Virus record (IMG/VR): IMGVR_UViG_3300022752_000023
Location: 80,421-144,420 of that record
Length of the DNA: 64,000 bases
Source: a virus
Direction: 5' to 3' (one strand)
Shown: positions 44,009 to 51,638 of the stretch, in pieces
How positions within the stretch are numbered: position 1 is the first letter of the stretch
Layout of the letters: each line of letters begins with the position of its first letter
Notes under the pieces: model-generated
Database searches by the model: none
Told to the model about the DNA's origin: nothing
Seen by the model: only the letters and a program-made list of their open reading frames with translations
Translations under genes and position numbers: made by a program

Positions 44009-44027
44009 TTAATTAGTTAGGGATAGG

Positions 44028-44606
44028 TCAGTCGATTGTGGCCGCAGTGCCCGCCGGCAGGTACACGCACCAGAAGGAAAGCGTGTCCACGCCATTGTGG
44101 TTCTTCGACGCGCCACTCGAAACAACACCGCAAACCGGGTTTACGTACTGCACGGCGTTGGCCTTCGTCAGCACACCCTCAACGGCAGCGCCGCCAGTGG
44201 TGGGAGCAGTCAGAAGATCACCGGGGTTGTACGTCACCGCGCTACCGCCGGACGTCTTCACGTACTCGGTGGTGGCGATTTCATAACCACCGGTCGCAAC
44301 AAGACCAGACAGCTTGCCCGAGGGCGAAACCGCTTGGTGCATGAAGTTACCGGCCGCTGTGGTACCCGGATTGCTGACGTCAGCATCCGTCGAACCGTTC
44401 AGCAAGAAGATCGCGACGCCCGTGGCCGACAGACCCGGAACGAACACGTCCTTACCGCCCTCTTTGGCGAGCGTTACGACGCGACCGCGCGGGACATCAT
44501 ACGTGACTGTGCTCGCCAGCTTGGCCGAGTAGTCAAGGGACGCCATATCGAACCAGCCCTTTTTAACGTCAAGGCCGTGTTCAAACATAAGATCAGGAGC
44601 AGGCAT
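44028..44606 (-). CDS. Putative capsid decoration protein, 192 aa
   Basis: Beta-rich protein of small residues: LASTVTYDVPRGRVVTLAKEGG, then GVAIFLLNGSTDADVSNPGT, with the C-terminal part SFWCVYLPAGTAATID. It matches the pattern of phage head decoration or stabilising proteins which follow or precede the capsid gene and sit on the shell's surface. CACGGAGG, 7 bases before the ATG 44606, is a strong site. Two cysteines are present. It lies 39 bases upstream of the capsid gene in the same orientation, so it is probably expressed at similar levels. Confidence 0.6.
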   Translation of the reverse strand: MPAPDLMFEHGLDVKKGWFDMASLDYSAKLASTVTYDVPRGRVVTLAKEGGKDVFVPGLSATGVAIFLLNGSTDADVSNPGTTAAGNFMHQAVSPSGKLSGLVATGGYEIATTEYVKTSGGSAVTYNPGDLLTAPTTGGAAVEGVLTKANAVQYVNPVCGVVSSGASKNHNGVDTLSFWCVYLPAGTAATID

Positions 44607-44661
44607 TGTTAGACCTCCGTGTCTTTCTCAATTGGAAACGTGTTCCGTAGGGGGGACGAAC

Positions 44662-45087
44662 TCAGGTAGTGGGCGGGTTAAGACCAAGGCCCGTAAACAG
44701 CTTTACGTCGGAAGCCTTGAGGCGACCATCGCGGGCACCCACATACCCGCTCGTCAGACTGGTCGTCGGGTCGTAGCTGGCGGCCTTTGTGGCAACCGGC
44801 GTACCCAGACGAGCCATTTCAGCTGCGTTTTTATGCGCAGCTAATTTGATAACAAGTTCCATCGTGCGCACCGGATCTTGCAGGGCGGCGGCAAGCGCCT
44901 CCTTCTGGTGCGCCTCGATCCGCTCGTTTTCCACGCACGCCTTGACGGCTTCGGGGATCAGGTGAGCCAGCTTTTCGCTGACTTCAACCTGCGCCTTTTC
45001 GGCGGCGGCGGCTTTGGTCATCGCCGCATCGGAATAACCGATGTAGTCGATGATCTTATGTACGAGCGCGTTATTTTCGGTAGACAT
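44662..45087 (-). CDS. Helical head-module protein, 141 aa
   Basis: The chain is almost entirely helical up to residue 100 (IIDYIGYSDAAMTKAAAAEKAQVEVSEKLAHLIPEAVKACVENERIEAHQK), then has a flexible segment with KAASYDPTTSLTSGYVGARDGRLKASDV, which looks like a possible prohead-protease site and a surface segment. It is preceded by CACGGAGG. No family recognised. Its place between the scaffold-like and decoration-like genes points to an internal head component or scaffold partner. Confidence 0.6.
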   Translation of the reverse strand: MSTENNALVHKIIDYIGYSDAAMTKAAAAEKAQVEVSEKLAHLIPEAVKACVENERIEAHQKEALAAALQDPVRTMELVIKLAAHKNAAEMARLGTPVATKAASYDPTTSLTSGYVGARDGRLKASDVKLFTGLGLNPPTT

Positions 45088-45103
45088 TAAAACCTCCGTG
45101 TGA

Positions 45104-46441
45104 TCAACGATTCACGAGTTCGAGAACGTGCTGCTTCATCATGTCCCGCAGCTGGCGCGAACGCTTTGTGCGGGCTTCTTTAACTTGGAACCTGCCAGCA
45201 CGCTTAAAGTTTACAACAGCGCGACCGATGGCGTCTAAATCTTTAGCGGCAGCCATCTTCGGTTCTTCCATCGGCGGAGCAGCTTCAGGGGCGGGAGCGC
45301 CACCAGCAGCGTCGCCGCCGTCGGCGCCAGACAGCGCCTGCAGCAGAGCTTCCGGCGGAATGCCAAGTTCTTCTAACGCCATCGCCAGCTCTTGCACGGC
45401 CTCGTCTTCCGACGGTTCGCCGCCGCCTACAGCAGCCGGGTCCATATCGCCGCCGCCTTCGGCGCCCATCATGGCTTCGAGCCCGGCGGGCGCGGCGTCA
45501 GCAGCCGGAGCGTCGCTGGCGCCAGAAGCAGCGTCTTCCGGCGCGGAGTGGTCCTCGCCTTCAGTGGCCTCTTCGGTCGGATCAGCGGCCGCGGCTTTGG
45601 AATTCAGAAAACCGATGAACAGGTCAGCCATCTCGTCGGCTTCGCGAATCGTGTTAGCGCACACCTCACGAACAGACGCCTCAGCGGCTTCTTTGTTCAT
45701 GCCGAGCTGCGCAGCAAGCTCGTAGCCAGCCTTGAACGCGGCAGCCTTACCCTCGCGAAGAGCAGCAAGATCAGAACCCTCGATCTTGCCGTTATCGTTT
45801 ACGTCGAGCTTGTGCTGGTCGCCTTTGAGGTTGCTGCCGGCGTGCTCGCTTTTCTCTTCAGCGGGGGTTTCTTTTTTTTCTTCGGCCTTTTCTTTCAGAA
45901 AAGCCGGCATCTCAGCCGCCTTCTCGTTGTTCAGTTTGCTAGTGCCGAAGTTAATGAGGTTGGCCAGAATGTCGTTACCAAGGGTGCCGGCACGTTCGCG
46001 GGCTTCCTTGAACGTAACCGAGCTGTACTTCTCGCCGTCATTGGCCTTGACCGGCGACGACGTGCCCGGGTCATCCTTATCACCCTTGAAATCTTTTTCA
46101 TTGGCCGGATCTTCGCCGGTCGCTTTGGCAGAGACACCGATGTTCGTCTGCACTTCGTCTTGACGACCTTCTTGCGACATCTCCGGTGTGTTGTCTACAG
46201 CAAGAGCGCCCTGCTGCTTCTTGATGTCAGCCTCATACTCGCTTGCGCGCGCACCAGTCGAAGCGTTCTGCACGCCATTGTCGGCGCTAGTCGTCGGGTG
46301 CGAGGAGGCGCCTTGGTATCCGCCCGGATCAGCAGGCACGGGGCCGGCAGACTTCTCAGCCGCAGTCTTTACAGGACTCTGCGCAATCTCAGCGGCAAGA
46401 GCATTAAGTTGATCGAACAGTGAACGTTGCATCCGTGCCAT
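45104..46441 (-). CDS. Scaffold-like head protein with EF-hand/dockerin-like loop, 445 aa
   Basis: Very acidic, alanine-rich and low-complexity protein, as expected of scaffolding or prohead core proteins that are degraded by the prohead protease. Residues about 212-224 have LDVNDNGKIEGSDLAAL, a canonical EF-hand loop with acidic or polar residues at positions 1, 3, 5, 7 and 12 and Gly at 6, as in dockerin repeats; only one copy is present. The flanking regions are Ala/Pro/Glu-rich with many Gly-Gly pairs. The C-terminus is basic and helical (RTKRSRQLRDMMKQHVLELVNR), suited to capsid binding. The AAAGGAG ribosome binding site lies 9 bases before the ATG. Confidence 0.7.
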   Translation of the reverse strand: MARMQRSLFDQLNALAAEIAQSPVKTAAEKSAGPVPADPGGYQGASSHPTTSADNGVQNASTGARASEYEADIKKQQGALAVDNTPEMSQEGRQDEVQTNIGVSAKATGEDPANEKDFKGDKDDPGTSSPVKANDGEKYSSVTFKEARERAGTLGNDILANLINFGTSKLNNEKAAEMPAFLKEKAEEKKETPAEEKSEHAGSNLKGDQHKLDVNDNGKIEGSDLAALREGKAAAFKAGYELAAQLGMNKEAAEASVREVCANTIREADEMADLFIGFLNSKAAAADPTEEATEGEDHSAPEDAASGASDAPAADAAPAGLEAMMGAEGGGDMDPAAVGGGEPSEDEAVQELAMALEELGIPPEALLQALSGADGGDAAGGAPAPEAAPPMEEPKMAAAKDLDAIGRAVVNFKRAGRFQVKEARTKRSRQLRDMMKQHVLELVNR

Positions 46442-46459
46442 GACTTTCTCCTTTGGGGT

Positions 46460-46477
46460 CTAATCGTTTCCGATTAG
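46460..46477 (-). promoter_or_regulatory. Small GAAA-loop hairpin between protease and scaffold genes
   Basis: Perfect 7-bp stem CTAATCG/CGATTAG closed by a GAAA tetraloop on the minus strand, 8 bases after the protease stop and 12 bases before the AAAGGAG of the scaffold gene. GNRA tetraloops mark stable RNA hairpins, and it may act as an mRNA processing or stability element that separates expression of protease and scaffold. No U-tract. Confidence 0.45.
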
Positions 46478-46484
46478 CTTCCGT

Positions 46485-47942
46485 TCATGTGACATAATTT
46501 TGCAATACACAGTGGTTTGCTGTCAACCAATTGTTTCCGTATTTCTCGCAGATGGCGGCATAAGCAGCGATCTTATACAACGCGTAATGTTGCGCAAGAG
46601 CTGTTTCTGCTTTTCCACTCGCTTGCTTGTCGGACGGAAACTCAATTGCCCGCGCGTTACGAAGTGCAGCTAAGTATGCACGCTTCTCAACGTTGACGGG
46701 TAATACGCTATGTGTGTGTGCTACCTTTTCAGCCCACACGCGCGCACTTTGCGGCGCCGCATCAGCTGGAAAGTATACATTGTTTTCAAGCAGCGTGACG
46801 ACATCAGCGTCGTTGGCTAACTTTGAAAACACGTTAGGCAGCGCATACGCAACTGCACTAACAAGTGTGGCGTTAGCTGACTTAACTGTCAACGCTAAAA
46901 AATCTCGCAGCGGCAAGATTACTCCAGCGTCAGCCAGTCCGCGTAACACCTCCGCCATTTTAACAGACGGAGCGTTATTTGTATCAATAGGCGGTTGAAC
47001 TTCCCCGGCGCTAGCCAGAGCGGCCTGTGTCCAGTTGCTACCGGCGCCTGCATCCTTCTCCGCCTGCGCAAGCTGGGTTAACGCCTCAAGCTGCAGTTGA
47101 ACGCGGGCCGCCGGGGTGCGCCCTAGGTCAAAGCCAAGCGGCGCAGTAATACCAAGCTGTTCGGCGAGTTCGGCCCCGGAAACGCAACTATTCGAGGCGG
47201 CCTTTTGCAACTGACCAGACACGTAGGCAATGCGATCGGCCGGGCGGAATACGTGGCTGATATCAAAAAACGTGGGATTAGGGTTATCGGCGTGAAGTAC
47301 GTGTCCGTCTTCCAGCACCCGACCCATGTTGTGCTTTAAACCGCCAGCTTTGCAGTGACCGCCGTTCTCGATAGAGTCGCAATACTCGGCGCGCGTTTTG
47401 GCCGAATTGCCGCACGACGAGCACTTGTCAAACGGGATCTTGCACGCCATCGAAACGGCGATTTCTTTATCGTTGGCCAGTTTTTCGAGTTCTTTATCCG
47501 CAATCAGGCCGCCATTTCGGTCTGCCGCTTCTTTCGAGCCGTTTAGCGCCACAACCAGCTCGATACGCTTCATGGGTTCGTGGTATGCACTGGCCTTTAC
47601 AATACCGAAACTTTTGGCCGGGTTCTTGTTGGCATGGTCACGGTAAAAGCGCGCAAATTTTTCAAACGTCTGGTGGTAGTTCCTGCAGCAATCACGCGTA
47701 AAACCGTCGCCGTTACGGTTCGGGCCGTAATCTTCCGTGGCGCCAATCGCAATCATGTGAACCGGCACTTCGTCCTTGGCAAACTTGATATTTTCAAGCT
47801 TGTGCGCAAACTCAGCCCCGGCGCGTTTCACAAGTTCTTGCTTGTCGGTGCCGATAATGCCGCGGCTCGATACTTTGATCAGCGCGGCAACCGGTTCGCT
47901 AAAGTCTTGCGAGTGCGGCTGGATAACTTTGATCATGCTCAT
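46485..47942 (-). CDS. Prohead protease with zinc-like insertion and long C-terminal extension, 485 aa
   Basis: Prohead proteases cut scaffold and capsid arms during maturation. Residues 60-165 show the fold's signals: AIGATEDYGPNRNGDGF near 65-81, then RDH at 101-103 with the likely catalytic His 103, FGIVKASAYH, a strand RIELVVALN and EIAVSMAC at 160-167, where Ser 164 fits the V-S-I/M-G/A nucleophile segment of HK97-type proteases. Directly after it are C174, C177, C188 and C197, a possible zinc site. Residues 211-485 form an extra helical part. ATG 47942 and an ATG two codons later (47936) are both possible starts. No other protease is seen in the window. Confidence 0.75.
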   Translation of the reverse strand: MSMIKVIQPHSQDFSEPVAALIKVSSRGIIGTDKQELVKRAGAEFAHKLENIKFAKDEVPVHMIAIGATEDYGPNRNGDGFTRDCCRNYHQTFEKFARFYRDHANKNPAKSFGIVKASAYHEPMKRIELVVALNGSKEAADRNGGLIADKELEKLANDKEIAVSMACKIPFDKCSSCGNSAKTRAEYCDSIENGGHCKAGGLKHNMGRVLEDGHVLHADNPNPTFFDISHVFRPADRIAYVSGQLQKAASNSCVSGAELAEQLGITAPLGFDLGRTPAARVQLQLEALTQLAQAEKDAGAGSNWTQAALASAGEVQPPIDTNNAPSVKMAEVLRGLADAGVILPLRDFLALTVKSANATLVSAVAYALPNVFSKLANDADVVTLLENNVYFPADAAPQSARVWAEKVAHTHSVLPVNVEKRAYLAALRNARAIEFPSDKQASGKAETALAQHYALYKIAAYAAICEKYGNNWLTANHCVLQNYVT

Positions 47943-47944
47943 GT

Positions 47945-48928
47945 TTACTCTCTCGCAGAGGAACCGCCGAGACTGTTAAGCAGCGCCGGGACGCCAAGAG
48001 CGCCTAAAACCGGCAACCCGATTCCCGCCCAATGTCCGCCTACGCGCGGCATGTTACGGAGCGCCTGTCGCAGGCCCGTACCGGTTAGCTTACGGCCAGC
48101 CTTACCTACGCCAGATGCGTTCTCCGCCGCAATCGCTGCTAACACGTTGGCGGCGTCGTCCGCGTTACGACCCAGCGCGCCGCCTAGAAAATTACCCCGC
48201 GCGGCGCGGGTCGCAGCATTTACGCGCCCAGTGACAGCGGCAGGCGTTGTAATACCGGCGGTTTCAAGCGGCAAACTCACGTCGCGCGGAACATAGTCGG
48301 CGCCGCGCAGGCGGCGGAGGCTATTGAGAATTTGTTTTGTCAGCGACGGGTCATTTTTTGCTTCTGGTAATTTGCGCAAATGCTTTGTGAGATTATTTGT
48401 TACACGCGTAGGGCCGCTGTTCGCGCGAAGTTGCTCAACCGTTGGTTTTAACTGTTTTGCCGCTTCATCGCCGGAGGTTAGAAACCTATCCATCTTGCCG
48501 TACGCGTCCAGCGAATTTGCGGCCTGCCTGCCGCCGTACGCGCCGGCGCCTGCGCCAGCGATGTTCAACAGCGCATTACCAGCAGAGCCGTCTTGATTTT
48601 TTGCAGCAGCGATTGCGGGCGGCGGCGTTGTTTTGGTCAGCAACATGTTCTTTGCGGCTGTTGCGCCCAGCCCGCCGATGCCGCCCATTAGCGCGTAATC
48701 GAGCATCGCGCGGCGTTTCTTTTTACCCTGTAACGCGCCAATTAACCCGCCAGCACCGGCACCCAGCGCAGCGTTCTGAAGATACGGGTTACTTAGAATT
48801 TGCGACAGGTCGGCCTGTTTGCCGAGTTCGGCTGTCACTGCCGCGACTTTCTCTACGGCAGGATCGGGGGTACAAGTCGCAATCGCGGATAGACCGCGCG
48901 CAAGTTCTTGTAGATTTATTGACGACAT
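47945..48928 (-). CDS. Glycine-zipper membrane-like virion protein, 327 aa
   Basis: Start 48928 is chosen because it forms TAATATG with the upstream stop; a longer start at 48949 overlaps it. The chain has several hydrophobic, glycine-rich stretches that look like glycine zippers or membrane insertion segments: GAGAGGLIGALQG near 65, LMGGIGGLGATAAK near 85, GAGAGAYGGRQAAN near 130 and GIGLPVLGALGVPALL near the end. A positively charged helical middle lies between (NLTKHLRKLPEAKNDPS). Such proteins in large phages are often head-internal or ejected with DNA. This is inference; there is no recognised family. Confidence 0.6.
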   Translation of the reverse strand: MSSINLQELARGLSAIATCTPDPAVEKVAAVTAELGKQADLSQILSNPYLQNAALGAGAGGLIGALQGKKKRRAMLDYALMGGIGGLGATAAKNMLLTKTTPPPAIAAAKNQDGSAGNALLNIAGAGAGAYGGRQAANSLDAYGKMDRFLTSGDEAAKQLKPTVEQLRANSGPTRVTNNLTKHLRKLPEAKNDPSLTKQILNSLRRLRGADYVPRDVSLPLETAGITTPAAVTGRVNAATRAARGNFLGGALGRNADDAANVLAAIAAENASGVGKAGRKLTGTGLRQALRNMPRVGGHWAGIGLPVLGALGVPALLNSLGGSSARE

Positions 48929-48929
48929 A

Positions 48930-50315
48930 TTACACCAAACCGCGAGCATGAATCTGTGATTCGAGATTGTTTTTTAACGCTTCAGCGCGAATCTTTTCCA
49001 TTTCAACAAGCTGCTTAATATCAAAATCAGCCAGCTGACCAGCTTCAAGACGCTTGCGCAGCAACGCCTGCATAGCAGCGCCAGATCCAGTGAAGTTCGG
49101 CGCAATCTCAGCGATTTGATTGTAAGCCGTTGCAATCTCGTGCGGATCGTAGCCGGAGATTACAGGGTCGTTCAAAATTAAATCGTTTAGCACGCCGCGC
49201 GATTTAATCTGCTGTAGTTTGTTCTCGTGCTCGGCATCTGACATGCGCATATACGCTTTTTGTTTTTGCGCCAGCGGATTAGTAGCTTTTTCTTCGTTAG
49301 CGCCCATCTCACTTGCGATGCCCTTGGGGCTCATGAGCTTACCGAGGTGCCCCATCGTCCCGCTGTACGATGTCAGCGGCGGAGCTGATTCCGTATCTGG
49401 TTTTTTTTTATCTTTAACCGCCGCCACCTTAAGGGCGAGCGGCGCTGTTTTCGGATCATGCAGAATAGAACCGGTAACCGTCGCGGGCGCGCTCTTTTTT
49501 TCAACAGTCGGTTGGTTTAGCGCAGCCAACTTGCTCGCGGCGTCGTTGCGCAGCTCGACGGCTTTGATCACATTTTCAACAAGCGTCACGACAGGTAGAG
49601 AACCAAAAAAGTTCTCGTTTGTGGCGGCTTGTTTTGTGAAGTGCGGATAGACGGCAGCGATCTTGTTTAATGTTGAAACGCCGATGTCGCCAAGCCGTAA
49701 CCCGACTTCGCGAACAGCGTCGGAAAACGACATGTTGCCGGGCACGCGAAAATATTGCGCCAACTCTTCCATGGCCGAAGCCGCTTTGTGGTGGGAAACT
49801 GTCGCCAGCCGCCGCACCTCGTCAGCCTCGCGACGCGTGGCCTGCTTTTCGCTATAAGCCCGCCGCGCCGCAGAGTGGTCGTCGCGCGGTGGCGGTACAT
49901 ATGTGGGCGCAGGTAGTACGCTCTTCGCGGCAGCGGCTTTGTTTAAGCTTTCATTCCGTCGGGCGATAAACCCACGCGGCGACACAGCGTACTCAGTCGA
50001 GATGATGCTGTTATTTGTTAATTCAGCAGAGGTTTTGACGTTTTTCGGATAAAGCGCATCCATGACGACGTTAACATCGGCGAGCTGGAAATCTGCGGCT
50101 TTTTCCAGCGTTGTCTCGCCCAGTTCGCGCTGCTTGTTTGTGCGTCCGGTGTTATAGGCGTGCACCATGAGATTGATGTGCCCAGCAGGAATTCCGGCGT
50201 CACTTGCGCTTTTGATAATAGCGGCGTTTGGCGTAGACCCGTCGTTGACCAGAGTGGCCGCACGCTCAATTGCGCTCAGCAATTTTTGCTCAGCTTCTTT
50301 ACTTAATGCCCGCAT
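48930..50315 (-). CDS. Helical structural protein of the head module, 461 aa
   Basis: The chain is mostly helical: N-terminal 110 residues are compact (LSKEAEQKLLSAIERAATLVNDG), residues 140-190 contain a charged segment (SAARRAYSEKQATRREADEVRRL), the middle has repeated Lys-Ala and Ala-Ala pairs (TKQAATNEN), and a C-terminal helix is amphipathic (LEAGQLADFDIKQLVEMEKIRAEAL). No cysteine, no membrane helix. The gene ends with TAA, then the next ATG. Its overlap of 17 bases with the 315-residue gene means coupled translation. It is probably a virion core or internal protein; no family is recognised. Confidence 0.65.
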   Translation of the reverse strand: MRALSKEAEQKLLSAIERAATLVNDGSTPNAAIIKSASDAGIPAGHINLMVHAYNTGRTNKQRELGETTLEKAADFQLADVNVVMDALYPKNVKTSAELTNNSIISTEYAVSPRGFIARRNESLNKAAAAKSVLPAPTYVPPPRDDHSAARRAYSEKQATRREADEVRRLATVSHHKAASAMEELAQYFRVPGNMSFSDAVREVGLRLGDIGVSTLNKIAAVYPHFTKQAATNENFFGSLPVVTLVENVIKAVELRNDAASKLAALNQPTVEKKSAPATVTGSILHDPKTAPLALKVAAVKDKKKPDTESAPPLTSYSGTMGHLGKLMSPKGIASEMGANEEKATNPLAQKQKAYMRMSDAEHENKLQQIKSRGVLNDLILNDPVISGYDPHEIATAYNQIAEIAPNFTGSGAAMQALLRKRLEAGQLADFDIKQLVEMEKIRAEALKNNLESQIHARGLV

Positions 50316-51246
50316 CGGTTTTCTCCGGGTAGTGCAGTTCTTGAATCAGCCCTTGATGCTGCAAAGAACCGCCAGCCGCAATAATCATCATTTCGTCGTT
50401 ACGTAATTCTGCAGCGCCGTCATCAAAGGGTAACATTTTTATGGCTGCGGAATCTAGTTTTGTCCCCACTTTGAACGGTAATGTCGCCAGCATCGCGCCA
50501 ATGTTTTCAACAATAGTGGCCTGCGATTTAGTGGCGTTATCGCTGTTTTTCTCGATCTCTACATATTTTACAAAAGAATCGATCAGCGGTAACTGGGTGT
50601 GGCTGTTGACGGGCACGGTAAGGCTGGCAATGGCGGCCTTGTACTTCATCGAGTTCACAGCAAAATCTTGGAAAAACCCTGACACACCCGCGGCAGAATC
50701 AGGCTTCGGCATTTCAAGGCAACGGTTAATCGCAGCGTCGAGTACGTACTGGCCGCCGCGATATCCCAATAGTTTCCACAACAGGTCGTAGTGGCGTTCT
50801 TGTAGTCCGCGCGTTACAGCATCTGCCATTATAACGTTAACGACATAGTCCCTGTTAACCAGCTTCTCGCGCACATCAAAAAAGGTGTTGGCGTACGCCG
50901 CAATAGTCTCAACCTCTGTGCCGAGCTTATCCGCAATTTCTTGGTCAGACTCGCCGGCAAGAATGCGCGCTTCGATAGCCCACCGCGTTGGTTGCTTGTC
51001 GGCCGCCCATATAGAGTGCGCCCAGAACATGGCGCTGTCGCGAAGCAACGCGCCGTACAACGCGTTGGGGTCGTTATTCGCCTGCTCAAAGTGTCGCTTT
51101 AATCGCAGCGCGCGGCGAATCCACACAAAACCTTCTGCGCCGTCTAGCGCGCGCGACGCTTTACGCCCGCCGCTATCAATCTGAACAGCGCGCAACCAGC
51201 GCCAATTTGGCGGGCGCAGCGGGTTAGTGCGGAACGCGTTCAACAT
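50299..51246 (-). CDS. Helix-turn-helix protein of the head module, 315 aa
   Basis: Residues about 95-130 read ARILAGESDQEIADKLGTEVETIAAYANTFFDVREKL, a good helix-turn-helix with the turn at the G in KLGTE. A proline-rich N-terminus (NPLRPPNWRWLRAVQID) comes before a helical part containing RRALRLKRHF. Behind the helix-turn-helix are long helical regions (VLDAAINRCLEMP), and the C-terminal third is a small helical-beta domain. The helix-turn-helix could bind DNA for packaging or regulate late genes. The start forms TAATG with the upstream stop. Proteins with this helix-turn-helix occur near head genes in other phages as far as I recall, but I cannot verify it here. Confidence 0.65.
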   Translation of the reverse strand: MLNAFRTNPLRPPNWRWLRAVQIDSGGRKASRALDGAEGFVWIRRALRLKRHFEQANNDPNALYGALLRDSAMFWAHSIWAADKQPTRWAIEARILAGESDQEIADKLGTEVETIAAYANTFFDVREKLVNRDYVVNVIMADAVTRGLQERHYDLLWKLLGYRGGQYVLDAAINRCLEMPKPDSAAGVSGFFQDFAVNSMKYKAAIASLTVPVNSHTQLPLIDSFVKYVEIEKNSDNATKSQATIVENIGAMLATLPFKVGTKLDSAAIKMLPFDDGAAELRNDEMMIIAAGGSLQHQGLIQELHYPEKTDAGIK

Positions 51247-51629
51247 TAGCGCAGCGTCGGCGTGTCGACGGTAACGGAAAAGACCAGCGTCTTCGTGGCG
51301 GACGGCGTAATCTTCAGATACAGATATCTTTGCGGATTTGTCGGCGTACCGTCGCGGTTCAAGTACGAAACGTCTAGGTTATTTGTAAACGGCGTCGTCT
51401 GGTCAAACGATAAGACTTTGAACGTATCGGCTGGCAACTCGCTGTTTGGCGCCTTATCCTGCTTGCTAGAGTAAAGCGTTGCTGTGAAGTTGCCGGTCGC
51501 ACCGCCCGACGCCTCAACGAGACTGTAACCCTTGAGAATGCCGCGATGCGGCATAGGCACCGCGACCGTTGTGGCCGTGCCGCTGTTGGCTGTAAATGTA
51601 ACGCTACCGGACCATACTGTGCTGGGCAT
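51246..51629 (-). CDS. Beta-sandwich virion protein, 127 aa
   Basis: A small beta-rich protein (SGSVTFTANSGTATTVAVPMP, GNFTATLYSSKQDKAPN, and the end KTLVFSVTVDTPTLR) with a jelly-roll or Ig-like strand pattern. It follows immediately the 793-residue gene with a gap of 9 bases, and its stop forms TAATG with the next start. A minor capsid or decoration protein is a reasonable guess from fold and place. There is no cysteine and no recognised family. Confidence 0.6.
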   Translation of the reverse strand: MPSTVWSGSVTFTANSGTATTVAVPMPHRGILKGYSLVEASGGATGNFTATLYSSKQDKAPNSELPADTFKVLSFDQTTPFTNNLDVSYLNRDGTPTNPQRYLYLKITPSATKTLVFSVTVDTPTLR

Positions 51630-51638
51630 ATTTCACCT

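Noticed and set aside
42876-44012. 378-residue plus-strand frame opposite the capsid gene
   Set aside because: Overlaps the capsid gene completely; no ribosome binding site; opposite direction to every supported gene.
45392-46423. 343-residue plus-strand frame opposite the scaffold-like gene
   Set aside because: Antisense of an Ala/Glu-rich gene; the minus frame has a ribosome binding site and plausible domain structure.
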